A stretch of 6,857 bases of DNA from Spirochaetales bacterium (GTDB taxonomy: Bacteria > Spirochaetota > Spirochaetia > DSM-27196 > PWMO01), in contig SKLB01000241.1 in assembly GCA_007123465.1 (NCBI GenBank), positions 1 to 6,857 on the forward strand. The letters are read 5' to 3'. Both the position numbers and the translations under genes were made by a program. Numbering within the stretch: position 1 is the stretch's first letter; every line of letters starts with the position of its first letter. This document shows, piece by piece, positions 6,774-6,857 of this stretch. Under the pieces are notes generated by a model, which ran no database searches, was not told the DNA's origin, and saw only the letters and a list, made by a program, of their open reading frames with translations.

Positions 6774-6857
6774 CTACAACGCTCCTTCGCGCTGCAGTGC
6801 GTTGCGTATGGCGGCTATATCGCTATCGCTGAGCGCGGGAATCGGCGGCCGCGGCTC
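6774..6857 (-). CDS. C-terminal end of a probable DapA/N-acetylneuraminate-lyase family aldolase (partial)
   Basis: Reading leftward from the window edge, 27 codons run in frame to TAG at 6774-6776. The peptide begins EPRPPIPALSDSD and ends ALQREGAL. The pattern R-x-P-x-x-x-L-S-(D/E) followed by a short helix (IAAIRNAL) and a final Gly-Leu-like end is typical of the C-terminus of dihydrodipicolinate synthase-family aldolases. In sugar-acid operons members of this family cleave or dehydrate 2-keto-3-deoxy sugar acids, so the context fits. The stop lies 1 nt before the kinase start and the kinase ribosome site is inside this gene, so the two are one operon. The assignment rests on 27 residues and is tentative; that it is a gene end is more secure than its family. 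Confidence -1.
   Translation of the reverse strand, partial: EPRPPIPALSDSDIAAIRNALQREGAL
6782..6787 (-). promoter_or_regulatory. Ribosome binding site of the FGGY kinase, inside the upstream gene
   Basis: On the minus strand AAGGAG ends 9 nt before the GTG at 6772 and lies within the last codons of the upstream aldolase-like gene. It decides the GTG start over the ATG at 6760 and implies translational coupling. Confidence -1.

Overview
This 6.86 kb window is bacterial chromosomal DNA, high in G+C (roughly 60% by eye), with almost no non-coding sequence. It contains sugar-acid (hexuronate-type) catabolism genes in two converging groups. The phylum cannot be fixed from the sequence. GTG starts, strong G/C third positions and the UxaE-type epimerase would fit a high-G+C spirochaete, firmicute or similar anaerobic carbohydrate degrader, but this is a weak inference.

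The plus strand (1 to 5426) carries four tightly packed genes. They are a transaldolase/fructose-6-phosphate-aldolase-family enzyme (5' end outside the window), a long UxaE-type tagaturonate/fructuronate epimerase, a classical short-chain dehydrogenase, and a UxaB-type tagaturonate reductase. Gaps are 6, 18 and about 4 nt, so they are almost certainly one transcript. Its promoter lies left of the window.

The minus strand (6857 to 5423) carries the last 27 codons of a gene whose tail resembles the DapA/N-acetylneuraminate-lyase aldolase family. One nucleotide after its stop begins an FGGY-family sugar kinase. Their promoter lies right of the window. The two operons meet tail to tail with their stop codons overlapping at 5423-5426, leaving no space for a terminator between them.

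Proposed logic (inference): the UxaE-like epimerase interconverts D-fructuronate and D-tagaturonate, and UxaB reduces tagaturonate to D-altronate. Carbon from both glucuronate and galacturonate could then leave through altronate. The SDR may be a second reductase/dehydrogenase, for fructuronate/mannonate or a polyol. The kinase and the aldolase would act on lower steps. The hexuronate isomerase (UxaC), altronate dehydratase (UxaA) and KDG kinase (KdgK) are not in the window. The transaldolase-family enzyme has no place in the textbook pathway and, with the divergent epimerase, is the most interesting part. There is no stretch over 300 bases without a gene, and I saw no RNA genes, mobile elements, CRISPR arrays or long repeats.
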